In this document: piece after piece, positions 26,910 to 36,306 of the stretch | Layout of the letters: each line of letters begins with the position of its first letter | How positions within the stretch are numbered: position 1 is the first letter of the stretch | NCBI RefSeq assembly: GCF_024400215.1 | Contig: NZ_CP053748.1 | Span: 1,178,001 to 1,242,000 of the forward strand | Reading direction: 5' to 3' | DNA from: Massilia sp. erpn | GTDB taxonomy: Bacteria > Pseudomonadota > Gammaproteobacteria > Burkholderiales > Burkholderiaceae_D | DNA: 64,000 nucleotides | Notes under the pieces: generated by a model | Database searches by the model: none | The model's input: only the letters and a program-made list of their open reading frames with translations | Told to the model about the DNA's origin: nothing | Translations under genes and position numbers: made by a program

Positions 26910-28556
26910 TTAACACACGCAGGCGGCAATGGTATCGAGCAGCAGCTCCTGCGGCGCGGTGGTGATGCAGGGACTGCCCACCGGTTTCAGCAGGATGAAC
27001 TTGATGGCGCCACCCTCGTTCTTCTTGTCCACTTCCATCAGTTCCAGCCAGCGTTGCGTGCCCAGGTCGGGCGCCTGCACCGGCAGGCCGGCGGCGGCCA
27101 CCAGGGCGCGCATGCGCGCCACGGCCTCGGCATCGATAAAGCCCATGCGCTGTGACAGCTCGGCCGCCATCACCATGCCGCAGCCGACGGCTTCGCCGTG
27201 CAGCCAGGCGCCATAGCCCATGCCCGCCTCGATGGCGTGGCCGAAGGTGTGGCCGAAGTTCAGAATGGCGCGCAGGCCACCTTCGCGCTCGTCCTGGCGT
27301 ACCACGTCCGACTTGATTTCGCAGGAGCGGGCAATGGCGTAAGCCAGGGCGCCCTTGTCGCGCGCCATCAGCTTGCCGATGTTTGCCTCGATCCAGTCGA
27401 AGAAGGCGGCGTCGATGATGGCGCCGTGCTTGATGACTTCCGCCAGGCCGGCCGACAGTTCGCGCTCGGGCAGGGTTTCCAGGGTCGAGGTATCGGCCAG
27501 CACCACTTGCGGCTGATAAAACGCGCCGATCATATTCTTGCCCAGCGGGTGGTTGATGCCGGTCTTGCCGCCCACCGAGGAATCGACCTGGGACAGCAGC
27601 GTGGTCGGCACCTGGATGAAATCCACGCCGCGCATATAGCTGGCGGCGGCAAAGCCGGTCATGTCGCCGATCACGCCGCCGCCGAGGGCGATCAGGGTGG
27701 TCTTGCGGTCGCATTTATTGGCCAGCAGCGCATCGAAGATTTTCATCAGGCTGGACCAGTTCTTGAATTCCTCTCCATCTTCGAGCACGATGGCGATGAC
27801 TTCCTTGCCGGCGGCGGCCAGCGGCGCGCGCACGCGCTCCAGGTAAAGCGGCGCCACGGTGGTATTGCTGACGATGGCGACCTTGCCGCCGGCCACATGG
27901 CGCAGCAGCAGGGAGGGATCGTCCAGCAGGGCCGGGCCGATGGAGATCGGGTAGCTGCGCTCGCCCAGATCGACATTGAGAAGGATGTTGGATTGTTCGT
28001 TCATCGAGGGTTCCGCCTGCGTGACACAGTTCGGCGCCGCCTCGCAGGCCAGCGCGTCGAGCTGGTTCATAATAATCTGAACCATCGATTGTACGTTAGG
28101 ACGGCCGGTATCGATCACCAGATCTGCCATTTCCAGGTAGAGCGGTTCGCGCTGCGCCATCAATTCTTCCAGCTTCCTGCGCGGATCGGCCGTCTGCAGC
28201 AGGGGGCGGTTCTTGTCATGGCTGGTGCGCGCCAGGATGCTGTTGATGCTGGCACGCAGATAGATCACCGTGCCGCGCTCGCGCAGCACGGCGCGATTGT
28301 CCGGATTGAGGATGGCACCGCCGCCCGTGGCCAGCACAATGCCCTCTTCCGCCGTCAGGTCGCGGATTACTTCGGCTTCGCGGCGGCGGAAACTCTGTTC
28401 GCCTTCGATCTCGAAGATCAAGGGGATGGATGCGCCGGTGCGCGACTCGATCTCGTGATCGGAATCGACGAAGCGCATGCCCAGTTTGCGGGCGAGGATG
28501 CGGCCAATGGTCGTTTTCCCCGCCCCCATCAGTCCTACCAAAAACACATTTTGCAT
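26910..28556 (-). CDS. aroKB: fused shikimate kinase / 3-dehydroquinate synthase
   Basis: One uninterrupted 548-residue frame carrying two shikimate-pathway enzymes. Residues 1-180 are shikimate kinase: P-loop [29 protein letters not shown], and the lid NRPLLQ. Residues 185-548 are 3-dehydroquinate synthase: [47 protein letters not shown] and metal ligands in [12 protein letters not shown] Met (codon at 28002-28004) begins the AroB-like part but lacks a strong ribosome site, so a fused product is most likely. It lies upstream of dgt. Confidence 0.93.
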   Translation of the reverse strand: MQNVFLVGLMGAGKTTIGRILARKLGMRFVDSDHEIESRTGASIPLIFEIEGEQSFRRREAEVIRDLTAEEGIVLATGGGAILNPDNRAVLRERGTVIYLRASINSILARTSHDKNRPLLQTADPRRKLEELMAQREPLYLEMADLVIDTGRPNVQSMVQIIMNQLDALACEAAPNCVTQAEPSMNEQSNILLNVDLGERSYPISIGPALLDDPSLLLRHVAGGKVAIVSNTTVAPLYLERVRAPLAAAGKEVIAIVLEDGEEFKNWSSLMKIFDALLANKCDRKTTLIALGGGVIGDMTGFAAASYMRGVDFIQVPTTLLSQVDSSVGGKTGINHPLGKNMIGAFYQPQVVLADTSTLETLPERELSAGLAEVIKHGAIIDAAFFDWIEANIGKLMARDKGALAYAIARSCEIKSDVVRQDEREGGLRAILNFGHTFGHAIEAGMGYGAWLHGEAVGCGMVMAAELSQRMGFIDAEAVARMRALVAAAGLPVQAPDLGTQRWLELMEVDKKNEGGAIKFILLKPVGSPCITTAPQELLLDTIAACVC

Positions 28557-28566
28557 TCAGCCCCAG

Positions 28567-30768
28567 CTAGTTCGGATTAGTGCAGACGTTGGCCTTGCCG
28601 TATGGGCTGGTCTGCCCCGGCGGTATCAGATCCTTATTATTGTAATCTGTTGCCAGCCCAATCAGGGACACATATCCGACATAGCGTGCTTCCGTACCCG
28701 CGACTTGGCCGCGGATGGTCATGTCCGCATCGACCCAATACACCCGGTCGCGCGGATAACTAAGAGAAATGGTAGCTTGACCACGCGCATCGCTGACGGC
28801 AGTGGCCGTGATGGTGAGCGGGATGCCTGGGTCGAGGCGGCCATTGCCGTTGATATCCTTGGCGACGGAATAAATGCCGCTGCCGTCGCTATCCTCGTTG
28901 GCGCACTGCACATACAGCGACGGCGCCCAGGGGCCATCCGAACCCTGGAAGGCGAGGAAGCCTTTGTAGTAGAAGCGCGGTTTGATGGAAGCAGTCAGGT
29001 TCACGCCCGGCACGGCGGCGCCGGCGGCATCGCTGACGAAGACCGAATAATCCATGCGGTAAGTGGCCGCATCCGGGGTCTGCACGGTATTGCCGGTGCC
29101 GGCCGAGATGAAGAGTGAGCGCCTGCCAACCGTCAAACGGGCGATGGCGCTGGCGTTCGAGCCACCGATCAGGCGCGCCATGATCTGCACCCCATCCACC
29201 GCCGTGGTGGAGGTGCCGGCCACATAGCTGACCGTGGCCGCGCCGTCGCTGCCGGTGGTAACGACCGAAGGCTGGGTCAGTTGGCCGCCACTGGGGTCGG
29301 CCAGAATGGAGAAGGCCACTTGCGCACCCTTCACCAGATTGTTCGAGACCGCACCGTCGCGCACCACGGCGCGCAGCGCCACCTGCTGCGAGCTGCTGCC
29401 CGGCGCATTGGCCGCCACCACCGCCGGGTCGGCTTGCACATTGATGGTATCCACACCTGACAGCGGCGCCACGAACTCCACCGGGCTTTGCGCGGTGGCG
29501 CCGCTGGCGGTATTGGTGACGGTGAGCGTGGCCTGCCCCGGACTGGTGGCCGAGAGGAAGGCACTGCCATTGCCGCCGCTCAGGGCCAAGGCGCCGCTCA
29601 GGGCCGAGGTGCAGCCGGCATCGCTGTAGAAGTTGCCGCGCGACGTATTCAGGGTCACGGCCGTACCCGTGTCGCTATGCACGGCGACCGGGTGGCAGGC
29701 GTTGATGAAGACGGTCTGGCCGCTGACCACCGTGACCGTCAGCACCGAAGCGCTGACGGTGATGGGGGCAGTGGCCGTTTCGCCCAGCGCGCGCACCACG
29801 ATGGTGTCGCCGCCGGCCGCGCTGGCGGCATAGCTGAGAATCAGCTGGCCGGCCGAGTTGGTGACGGCGGCGCCGCCATCCTTGACCACGATCTGGTTGA
29901 TCGATGAGCTGAAGCTGACCGGCTTGCCGATCAGGGCATTGCCTGCGGAATCGACCAGCTTGACCGTCACATCGCTGCTGCCGCCCACATTCACCGTGCC
30001 GCTGGCGTTCACCTGCAGCCGGGTGCCGATCACGTTCACCACGGCCGTGGTGGGCGTGGCGCCCTGCACCGAGGCCGTGACCTTGATGGCGCGCGAACTG
30101 GGATCGCCGCCGGTGCTGAGTTTTTCCGTGACGCGGCCATTGGCGTCGGTGATGCGCGAGGTGGTGGTCAAGCTGCCGGAATCGGCCGAGAGGTCGACCT
30201 TCACGCCCGGCATCACGCTGTTGTTGGAATCCTTGACCAGGGCCACCAGGGCGACTTCGGCGCCGGTGGCGCCGGCCGACTGCAGGGTGCCGGAATCGGC
30301 CGTCAGCACCACGGTGGGCGTGGCCGTCACCACCTTGACGGTGACGGTGTTCGAAGTGGAACCGCCGGCGCTGGCCGTGATGGTGATGTCGCGCGCGCTG
30401 GCGTCGCCTTTGACATTGAGTTTTTCCACCACCTTGCCATCGGTATCGGTGACGCGGTTGGTGGCGCTGATATTGCCGGAGCTGGATTTGAAGGTCACGG
30501 TCTCTCCCGGCAGCACATTATTGCTGCCGTCCTTGACCACCGCCGTCAGCGTGACTTCGGTGCCATCCTGGCCGGAGGAAGGAATGGTGGCCGCGCTGGC
30601 CGTCAGCACCACCGTGCTGGCCCTGGAGGGCTGCTGTCCATTGAAATTCGTGCCGGGGGAACCGCCGCCGCCGCCGCAGGCGGCCATGAGGCTGAGGAGG
30701 CTGAACGAGGCCAGCAGGCCAAGCCAGGTGGGGAGTTTCTGCATGAAGCCAGCTCTGGATGTGCGCAT
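28567..30768 (-). CDS. lipoprotein with tandem Ig-like (Big-1) domains
   Basis: A 733-residue secreted lipoprotein. The lipobox LMAAC is followed by a GGGGGS linker, then at least four Ig-like repeats of about 100 residues with the invasin/intimin pattern (VVLTASAATIPSSGQDGTEVTLTAVVKDGSNNVLPG, and again VVLTADSGTLQSAGATGAEVALVALVKDSNNSVMPG). The C-terminal region (from about residue 560) is different and not recognised. It is anchored in the outer membrane and probably surface-exposed. It lies between pilQ and aroKB, which are normally adjacent, and may be transcribed with the pilus genes. A GAGGGAAG ribosome site precedes the ATG. Confidence 0.85.
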   Translation of the reverse strand: MRTSRAGFMQKLPTWLGLLASFSLLSLMAACGGGGGSPGTNFNGQQPSRASTVVLTASAATIPSSGQDGTEVTLTAVVKDGSNNVLPGETVTFKSSSGNISATNRVTDTDGKVVEKLNVKGDASARDITITASAGGSTSNTVTVKVVTATPTVVLTADSGTLQSAGATGAEVALVALVKDSNNSVMPGVKVDLSADSGSLTTTSRITDANGRVTEKLSTGGDPSSRAIKVTASVQGATPTTAVVNVIGTRLQVNASGTVNVGGSSDVTVKLVDSAGNALIGKPVSFSSSINQIVVKDGGAAVTNSAGQLILSYAASAAGGDTIVVRALGETATAPITVSASVLTVTVVSGQTVFINACHPVAVHSDTGTAVTLNTSRGNFYSDAGCTSALSGALALSGGNGSAFLSATSPGQATLTVTNTASGATAQSPVEFVAPLSGVDTINVQADPAVVAANAPGSSSQQVALRAVVRDGAVSNNLVKGAQVAFSILADPSGGQLTQPSVVTTGSDGAATVSYVAGTSTTAVDGVQIMARLIGGSNASAIARLTVGRRSLFISAGTGNTVQTPDAATYRMDYSVFVSDAAGAAVPGVNLTASIKPRFYYKGFLAFQGSDGPWAPSLYVQCANEDSDGSGIYSVAKDINGNGRLDPGIPLTITATAVSDARGQATISLSYPRDRVYWVDADMTIRGQVAGTEARYVGYVSLIGLATDYNNKDLIPPGQTSPYGKANVCTNPN

Positions 30769-30798
30769 CGGTCTTCCCTCTCGAATAGACAGCGAAAG

Positions 30799-33036
30799 CT
30801 AACGTGCCGACAACCTCTCGGCCACAATCTTGGGCGTGATGAAGACCAGCAGCTCGGTCTTGTCATTGGTACGGCTATTGTTGCGGAACAGGAAACCCAG
30901 CACCGGCACGTCGCCCAGCATGGGCACCTTGCTGACCGTGTTGCGCTCGATCTGCTGGTAGATCCCGCCCAGCACCACGGTGCCGCCGTTTTCCACCATG
31001 ACCTGGGTCTTCACGTGCTTGGTATCGATGGCGAAGCCGGCCCGCGTCTCCTGGCCCACACTATCCTTGTTCACGTCGACGTCGATCACCACATTGCCGT
31101 CCGGCGTGATCTGCGGCGTCACTTCCAGGCGCAGATTGGCCTTGCGGAAGACGATGGCGGTGGCGCCGCTGCTGGTGGCGATCTGATAAGGCAGTTCCAG
31201 CCCCTGCTCGATGGTGGCGACGGCCTTGTCGGCCGTGACCACGCGCGGGCTGGAAACGATCTTGCCGGTGCCGTCGGCCTCCAGCGCCGACAGTTCCAGG
31301 TTGAGGAAGCGGTTGGCGGCTGAGGAGAACAGGCTGATGGCCAGGCTGCCGGCCTGCTGGCCGTTGATGGAGGCGGCCGGCAGGTTGATGAACTGGCTGT
31401 TGGTGTAGCCCTGGTCGGTGCGCGGCGTCTGGCCCAGGATTTCGCCGATGCCCGACATATTGCCGCCGACGCCGATGCGGGTATTGCCATTGCCGATCTG
31501 CCAGCCGGAGTCGCCGCCGCGCAAGGTGCGCAGGTCGACGAAACCGAGCTTGGCGCCCAGGTTGCGGGTGAAGGAATCGCTGGCTTCGACGATGCGCGCC
31601 TCGATCAGCACCTGGCGCGTGGCAATATCGGTTTTCTGGATCAGCTTGCGAACATCCTCGATCTTAGAGGCGATGTCGGTGACGAAGAGCTGGTTGGTGC
31701 GCGGCTCGATGATGGCGCTGCCGCGCTTGGACAGGATGCGGTTGCGCACATCGGCGCCGCCATCCAGACCGAAGACGGTCTTGAAGGATTCGGCCTTCTG
31801 GTAGTTGAGCTGGAAGATTTCGGACTTGAGCGGTTCCAGGTCGGCGATCTGGGCGCGCTGTTCCAGCTCCAGCTTTTCCTTGGTCAGCAATTCCTCCTTG
31901 GGCGCGATCCACATCACGGAGCCATTCTTGCGCATGTCCAGCCCCTTGGCCTGCAGGATCACATCGAGCGCCTGGTCCCAGGGCACTTCCTTCAGGCGCA
32001 GGGTCAGGTTGCCGGCCACGCTGTCGCTGGTGATGATGTTCAGGCCCGAGATATCGGCAATCGCCTGCAAGGCGGCGCGCACCTCGACATTCTGGAAATT
32101 GAAGGACAGCTTCTCGCCGCGATAGCCCTGGGTACCCTGGGTCAGCTTGTTCGGGTCTTCGCGGATCGGCTTCACGTCCACCACCAGCTGGGTATCGCTC
32201 TGGTACACGCTCTGTTCCCACAAGCCCTTTGCTTCGACGGTGACGCGCACATTCTCGCCCTGCGGTACGGCGGTAATGCGCTGCACCGGCGTGCCGAAAT
32301 CGGTCACGTCAATGCGGCGGCGCAGGGTTTCCGGCAGGCCGGTGCGCAGGAAGTCGACCACCACCCCGGTCGCGGTCTGGCGCACGTCGACCGCCACCTG
32401 GTTATTGGGCAGGTCGACCACCACCCTGCCCTCGCCATTGCTGCCGCGCCGGAAATCCAGGTCGCGCAGCATCTGCTTGCCGCTCGCCGCAGGCGCTGCC
32501 GCGATTGGCGTGGCGGCCGGCTTGGCTGCGGGCGGCGCCTGCGCGGCCGTGCCCTGGCGCTGGGCGGCGCTGGCCGGCAGGCCGCTAGCGTCGACCGCCG
32601 TCGCCACGCCGCCCGAGCCTTCGATGGTGAGGATCACATTATTGCCGTCGACGGCGGTGGCGTAATTCAGGCTGCGCTTCAGATTGAAGACCAGGCGCGA
32701 ACGCTCGCCCACCTGCACCACGGTGACGCTGCGCAGATCGCCCAGGTTCAGCTCCTGCATGGTCTTGCCGGTGGCATTCACGGTGGTGCCGAAATCGAGC
32801 GCGATGCGGGAAGGATTGGTGATGGCGAAGCCGAGCGGCGGTTTTTCCGGCGCGTTGCGCAGGGCGATCTTGACGATCACATTGGACCCCTGCTGGTTGG
32901 CCGTGATCGATTCGATGGCATTGCCGGCTTGCGCCTGGGCCAGGGCGGGCGCAGGGGCCAGGGCCGCGGCGCCGAGCAGCGCCAGCGTGGCGCCAGCGCG
33001 GCGCAGTCCCCGCGCCAGGGTGTGGATGGCGGTCAT
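30799..33036 (-). CDS. pilQ: type IV pilus secretin PilQ
   Basis: A 745-residue outer-membrane secretin through which type IV pili emerge. It has a signal peptide (cleaved after PALAQA) and two N-terminal AMIN domains (about residues 40-150 and 195-290). An N0/STN domain follows (LSFNFQNVEVRAALQAIADISGLN), then N1, and a secretin domain with QVLIEARIVEAS and VPMLGDVPVLGFLFRN. The start at MTAIHTL overlaps the pilP stop (ATGA). It is last in pilMNOPQ. Confidence 0.96.
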   Translation of the reverse strand: MTAIHTLARGLRRAGATLALLGAAALAPAPALAQAQAGNAIESITANQQGSNVIVKIALRNAPEKPPLGFAITNPSRIALDFGTTVNATGKTMQELNLGDLRSVTVVQVGERSRLVFNLKRSLNYATAVDGNNVILTIEGSGGVATAVDASGLPASAAQRQGTAAQAPPAAKPAATPIAAAPAASGKQMLRDLDFRRGSNGEGRVVVDLPNNQVAVDVRQTATGVVVDFLRTGLPETLRRRIDVTDFGTPVQRITAVPQGENVRVTVEAKGLWEQSVYQSDTQLVVDVKPIREDPNKLTQGTQGYRGEKLSFNFQNVEVRAALQAIADISGLNIITSDSVAGNLTLRLKEVPWDQALDVILQAKGLDMRKNGSVMWIAPKEELLTKEKLELEQRAQIADLEPLKSEIFQLNYQKAESFKTVFGLDGGADVRNRILSKRGSAIIEPRTNQLFVTDIASKIEDVRKLIQKTDIATRQVLIEARIVEASDSFTRNLGAKLGFVDLRTLRGGDSGWQIGNGNTRIGVGGNMSGIGEILGQTPRTDQGYTNSQFINLPAASINGQQAGSLAISLFSSAANRFLNLELSALEADGTGKIVSSPRVVTADKAVATIEQGLELPYQIATSSGATAIVFRKANLRLEVTPQITPDGNVVIDVDVNKDSVGQETRAGFAIDTKHVKTQVMVENGGTVVLGGIYQQIERNTVSKVPMLGDVPVLGFLFRNNSRTNDKTELLVFITPKIVAERLSAR

Positions 33037-33563
33037 GGCTTGCTCTCCTTCTCCTGCAACTCCAGCTTCGACGTGCGTTCGACCCAGTCGCCGGCCGCAT
33101 CCTGTACGATTTCCTTCACATTCACCGCCTCTTCCGTGATGCCGGTGACCAGGCCGAAGTTCTGGCCCAGATGCTGCCCGGTCTGCACGTGATGGATAGT
33201 GCGGTCGATCTGCAGCAGCGCATACGTGGCGCGGTCTTTCTGCAGGATGCCCACCATCTTCATGGTATCGAGCGGGAAGCTCTCCAGGAACTCCTTGCGC
33301 CGCTGCGTATCGGGCTGGATGCCGCCGCCGGAACGGCTCTTGGCCAGTTCGGTCAGCAGCTTGGCGGGGCTGAAGGGATCGGGCGCCTCGGTCGAGGCAT
33401 AGGCGAAGGGGATGAAGGTCTTGGGCGCGGCCAGGGGCGGTACCGCCACCTTGGTCTGGGCGTCGATTTCCTTCATCCACTGCCGCACTTCCTGCTCGTC
33501 GCTGTCACCGCAGGCGCTCAGCAGCGGCAGCAGCAAGGCCAGGCAGGCGGCGCGCGCGTTCAT
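33033..33563 (-). CDS. pilP: type IV pilus assembly lipoprotein PilP
   Basis: A 176-residue inner-membrane lipoprotein with lipobox LLSAC near residue 18. The C-terminal beta domain (VGILQKDRATYALLQIDRTIHHVQTGQHLGQNFGLVTGI) binds the PilNO dimer and contacts PilQ. It overlaps pilQ and pilO by four bases on either side, so translation is coupled through the operon. Confidence 0.95.
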   Translation of the reverse strand: MNARAACLALLLPLLSACGDSDEQEVRQWMKEIDAQTKVAVPPLAAPKTFIPFAYASTEAPDPFSPAKLLTELAKSRSGGGIQPDTQRRKEFLESFPLDTMKMVGILQKDRATYALLQIDRTIHHVQTGQHLGQNFGLVTGITEEAVNVKEIVQDAAGDWVERTSKLELQEKESKP

Positions 33564-34222
33564 TTTTTATTCCCCTTCTTCTTGTCGGCCGCCGCCTTGC
33601 GCTGGGCCGCCACTTCTTCCTGGTCCAGGTAGCGGAAGGTCTTGGCCACCGCTTCCAGCACCAGGGAGCCATCCTTGGCCGTGTTCAGGTTCATATTGTT
33701 GAGGGTGACGATGCGCGGCAGATTGGCCATATCGCCGGCAAAGGAGCCGATGTCGTGGTAGCGCCCCGCCACCTTGATATCGATGGGCAGCTCGGCGTAG
33801 TAGTCCTTGACCACCACCTGGCCGGGGCGGAACAGCTCGAACTGCAGGCCACGTCCCAGGCCGGCCTGGTTGATGTCGGACAGCAGGGCTGCCATCTCGG
33901 CCTTGCTGGGCAGCTGCTTCTCAAGCCGCACCACATACTGGTCGACCTGCTGTTTCTGCGCGATCAGGGCGTCGAGATTGACGGCCTGCGCGACCTTGAT
34001 CTTGTACTCGTCGCGCAGCTTGAGTTCGCGCGCGGCGCCGGTCTCCTGCTCCTCGAACTGGCCGCTCCAGTAGCCGAAGTAGCCCAGCACCATCACCGCC
34101 ACCGTCACGCCGAAGGCGCACAGCAGGCGCGGCGCCAGCGGCCACTGGCCCGGATGCACGCCTTGCAGGCCGCGGAACTGCGCCGCCAGTGTCTCTCCCA
34201 GTTGTTTCAGGTCGGTCGCCAT
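33560..34222 (-). CDS. pilO: type IV pilus assembly protein PilO
   Basis: A 220-residue bitopic inner-membrane protein with one helix near residues 30-48 (LLCAFGVTVAVMVLGYFGYW), a coiled-coil region, and a periplasmic ferredoxin-like domain (GLGRGLQFELFRPGQVVVKDYYAELPIDIKVAGRYHDIGSF). It forms the alignment subcomplex with PilN and PilP. A lysine-rich tail ends the protein. It lies 12 bases after pilN. Confidence 0.95.
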   Translation of the reverse strand: MATDLKQLGETLAAQFRGLQGVHPGQWPLAPRLLCAFGVTVAVMVLGYFGYWSGQFEEQETGAARELKLRDEYKIKVAQAVNLDALIAQKQQVDQYVVRLEKQLPSKAEMAALLSDINQAGLGRGLQFELFRPGQVVVKDYYAELPIDIKVAGRYHDIGSFAGDMANLPRIVTLNNMNLNTAKDGSLVLEAVAKTFRYLDQEEVAAQRKAAADKKKGNKK

Positions 34223-34234
34223 ATGCGCTCTGCC

Positions 34235-34873
34235 TCAGGGTTGGGCCGCCTTGGCCGCATTGCCGGCAGCCCCCGGCTTGACGCCGGGACTGCCCTCGTC
34301 CGGCTTGTCCTTGTCACGCGGGCGCTTGATGCTGACGATCAGGTTGAACTCCACCACCTTTTTCGTACTTTTCCCCTGGGCCAGATTGGCCGCGCGCACT
34401 TCGATCAGGTCGGGCTTTTCCAGCCAGGGCGAGGCGCCCGCCAGATTGCGCAGCAGTTCCGAGACGCGTTCCTGCGACTGCGCATAGCCGCCGACCGTGA
34501 CGCGCTGGCCATCCTGCTTGAAGCCTTTCAGGTAGACGCCGGACGGGGTCTGCTTGACCAGTTCATCGAGCAGATAGACGGGCTGGTTGCGGTCGCCCTG
34601 CAAATCCTCGACCGCCTGCTGGCGCGCCTTGAGCGCCTCGATTTCCTGCTTCAAGGTGGCGATGGTGGCGATCTTCTTGTCCAGTTCAACGATGGCTTTT
34701 TTCAGCACCTCGTTGCGCTGGTCCTGGATGGCGATGGCCCGCGCGTTGTAGCCGCCCACCAGCAGCACCAGGGCCACGCCCAGCAGGCCGCCCAGGGTCA
34801 ACAGACCGAAGAAGGCGGCCTTCCTCTGCTTGCGTTTTTCCTCGCGGTGCGGGAGCAGGTTGATGCGTATCAT
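34235..34873 (-). CDS. pilN: type IV pilus assembly protein PilN
   Basis: A 212-residue protein beginning MIRINLLPHREEKRK, the conserved N-terminal INLLP motif that binds PilM. One transmembrane helix follows (about residues 22-43), then a coiled coil and a periplasmic domain that pairs with PilO. A Pro/Gly/Ala-rich tail follows. Its first base coincides with the last base of the pilM stop codon. Confidence 0.95.
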   Translation of the reverse strand: MIRINLLPHREEKRKQRKAAFFGLLTLGGLLGVALVLLVGGYNARAIAIQDQRNEVLKKAIVELDKKIATIATLKQEIEALKARQQAVEDLQGDRNQPVYLLDELVKQTPSGVYLKGFKQDGQRVTVGGYAQSQERVSELLRNLAGASPWLEKPDLIEVRAANLAQGKSTKKVVEFNLIVSIKRPRDKDKPDEGSPGVKPGAAGNAAKAAQP

Positions 34874-35949
34874 CAGCCGAACCTCCGCAGCGCCAGTCCG
34901 CAGGCCACCAGATACGCCGGCGCGTCGCCGCGCAGCTGCTGCTCGCGCACGCCGGCCGCCAGCTGCATGCCCTTGAAGGGCGACAGCACGGTGCTGGAGA
35001 TCTTGGTGCGGCTGGCAACGATATCGAGCAGGCCGGGGATCAGGGCGCAGCCACCGGCGAGGTAGATCTGGTCAACCTTGGTATAGGGCGTGGAGGTGAA
35101 GAAGAACTGGATGGCGCGTGTGACTTCGAGCGCCGCGCTGTCGAGAAACGGTGCGAGGATGTCGGCGGCGTAGTTTTCCGGCAGCTCGCCGGAGCGCTTG
35201 CGCGCCTCCGCCTCCTCATAGGACAGGCCGAAGGAGCGCACGATGTCCTGCGTCAGCGAGTTGCCGCCGAAAGGCTGCTCGCGTTCATAGATGGTCTGCC
35301 CGTCCAGCATCACCGAGATATGCGTGACCTGGGCGCCGATCTGGAACAGGGCGATGATCTGGCCGGCGCCGCCGTCCGGCAGCTGGGCCACGATGCGGTC
35401 CAGCGCGGCGCGCGCGGCATAGGATTCGATGTCCATGACGCTGGCCTTCAAGCCCGAGGCTTCGCCGATGGCGACGCGGTCCTCCACCTTTTCGCGGCGG
35501 GCCGCGGCCAGCATCACCTCGATATCGTCGGGCGAATTGCCGACCGGGCCGATCACGTCGAAATCGAGGCTGACTTCATCCAGGGCGAAGGGAATGTACT
35601 GGCTGGCTTCCGATTCGACCTGCACTTCCAATTGTTCTTCGGACATGCCGGCCGGCAGGATGATCTTCTTGGTGATGACGGCGGCGGGCGGCATGCCCAG
35701 CGCCACATGGCGGGCCCGCGTGCCGCTCTTTTTCACGACGCGGCGCACGGCGTCGACCACCTGATCCATGTTCTCGATATTGCCGTCGGTGACCGCGCCG
35801 CGCGGCAGCGCCTCGGTGGCGCAGCGCTCCAGCCTCACGCCCTCCTTGCCGGCATCGCTCAATTCCACCAGCCGCACGCTCGACGTGCTGATGTCGATGC
35901 CGACCAGCGGCGGATGGCCGCCACCGAACAGGGTCTTGAGGTCTACCAT
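34873..35949 (-). CDS. pilM: type IV pilus assembly ATPase-like PilM
   Basis: A 358-residue cytoplasmic actin-like protein. GIDISTSSVRLVEL is the phosphate 1 loop of the FtsA/PilM fold and IYLAGGCALIPGLLDIV the adenosine loop. The start at MVDLKTLF matches the family; a start three codons upstream (35958) is possible. It is the first gene of pilMNOPQ and is divergent from mrcA, as in most pseudomonads and betaproteobacteria. Confidence 0.95.
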   Translation of the reverse strand: MVDLKTLFGGGHPPLVGIDISTSSVRLVELSDAGKEGVRLERCATEALPRGAVTDGNIENMDQVVDAVRRVVKKSGTRARHVALGMPPAAVITKKIILPAGMSEEQLEVQVESEASQYIPFALDEVSLDFDVIGPVGNSPDDIEVMLAAARREKVEDRVAIGEASGLKASVMDIESYAARAALDRIVAQLPDGGAGQIIALFQIGAQVTHISVMLDGQTIYEREQPFGGNSLTQDIVRSFGLSYEEAEARKRSGELPENYAADILAPFLDSAALEVTRAIQFFFTSTPYTKVDQIYLAGGCALIPGLLDIVASRTKISSTVLSPFKGMQLAAGVREQQLRGDAPAYLVACGLALRRFG

Positions 35950-35958
35950 CACGAGCAT

Positions 35959-36306
35959 GTCCCCCTTGGTTCAACACCTGTACGGTCGCAGGTGCTGCCG
36001 GATGCGCTCCAGTGTTATACCTGTCGGAACACCTTGCTGCGGCACGGGTTCAGACAATCTTGGTCAGACGGTACGTTTAGATGCTAGCAATAAGGCAGAC
36101 GCGATGTAAAGCCATTTCTACCGTGCACAATTACTTGTATGTGCGTGTTTTGCCACAGATTTTCGCGCGCCGCGGCTGCTTAATTGGCAAGCTTGCCGAC
36201 TTGCCAAAGCTTAAGTTTTGTGACAATTCTCTCCACCCGCGTGCGCGCCCCGCTATCAGCCGCTCGCTTATAATGCGCTGGATAAAATACTGAAAGCTCC
36301 CTGCGC
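35959..36306. promoter_or_regulatory. divergent promoter region pilM / mrcA
   Basis: About 350 bases without a gene. For mrcA there is a consensus -10, TATAAT at 36269-36274, about 33 bases before the ATG, with no good -35. Toward pilM there is TATAAC (complement of 36014-36019). A GGCAAGCTTGCC palindrome lies near 36185-36196 with TTGGCAA/TTGCCAA arms around it. The AT-rich middle is unlike its neighbours; no small gene is recognised. Confidence 0.45.
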
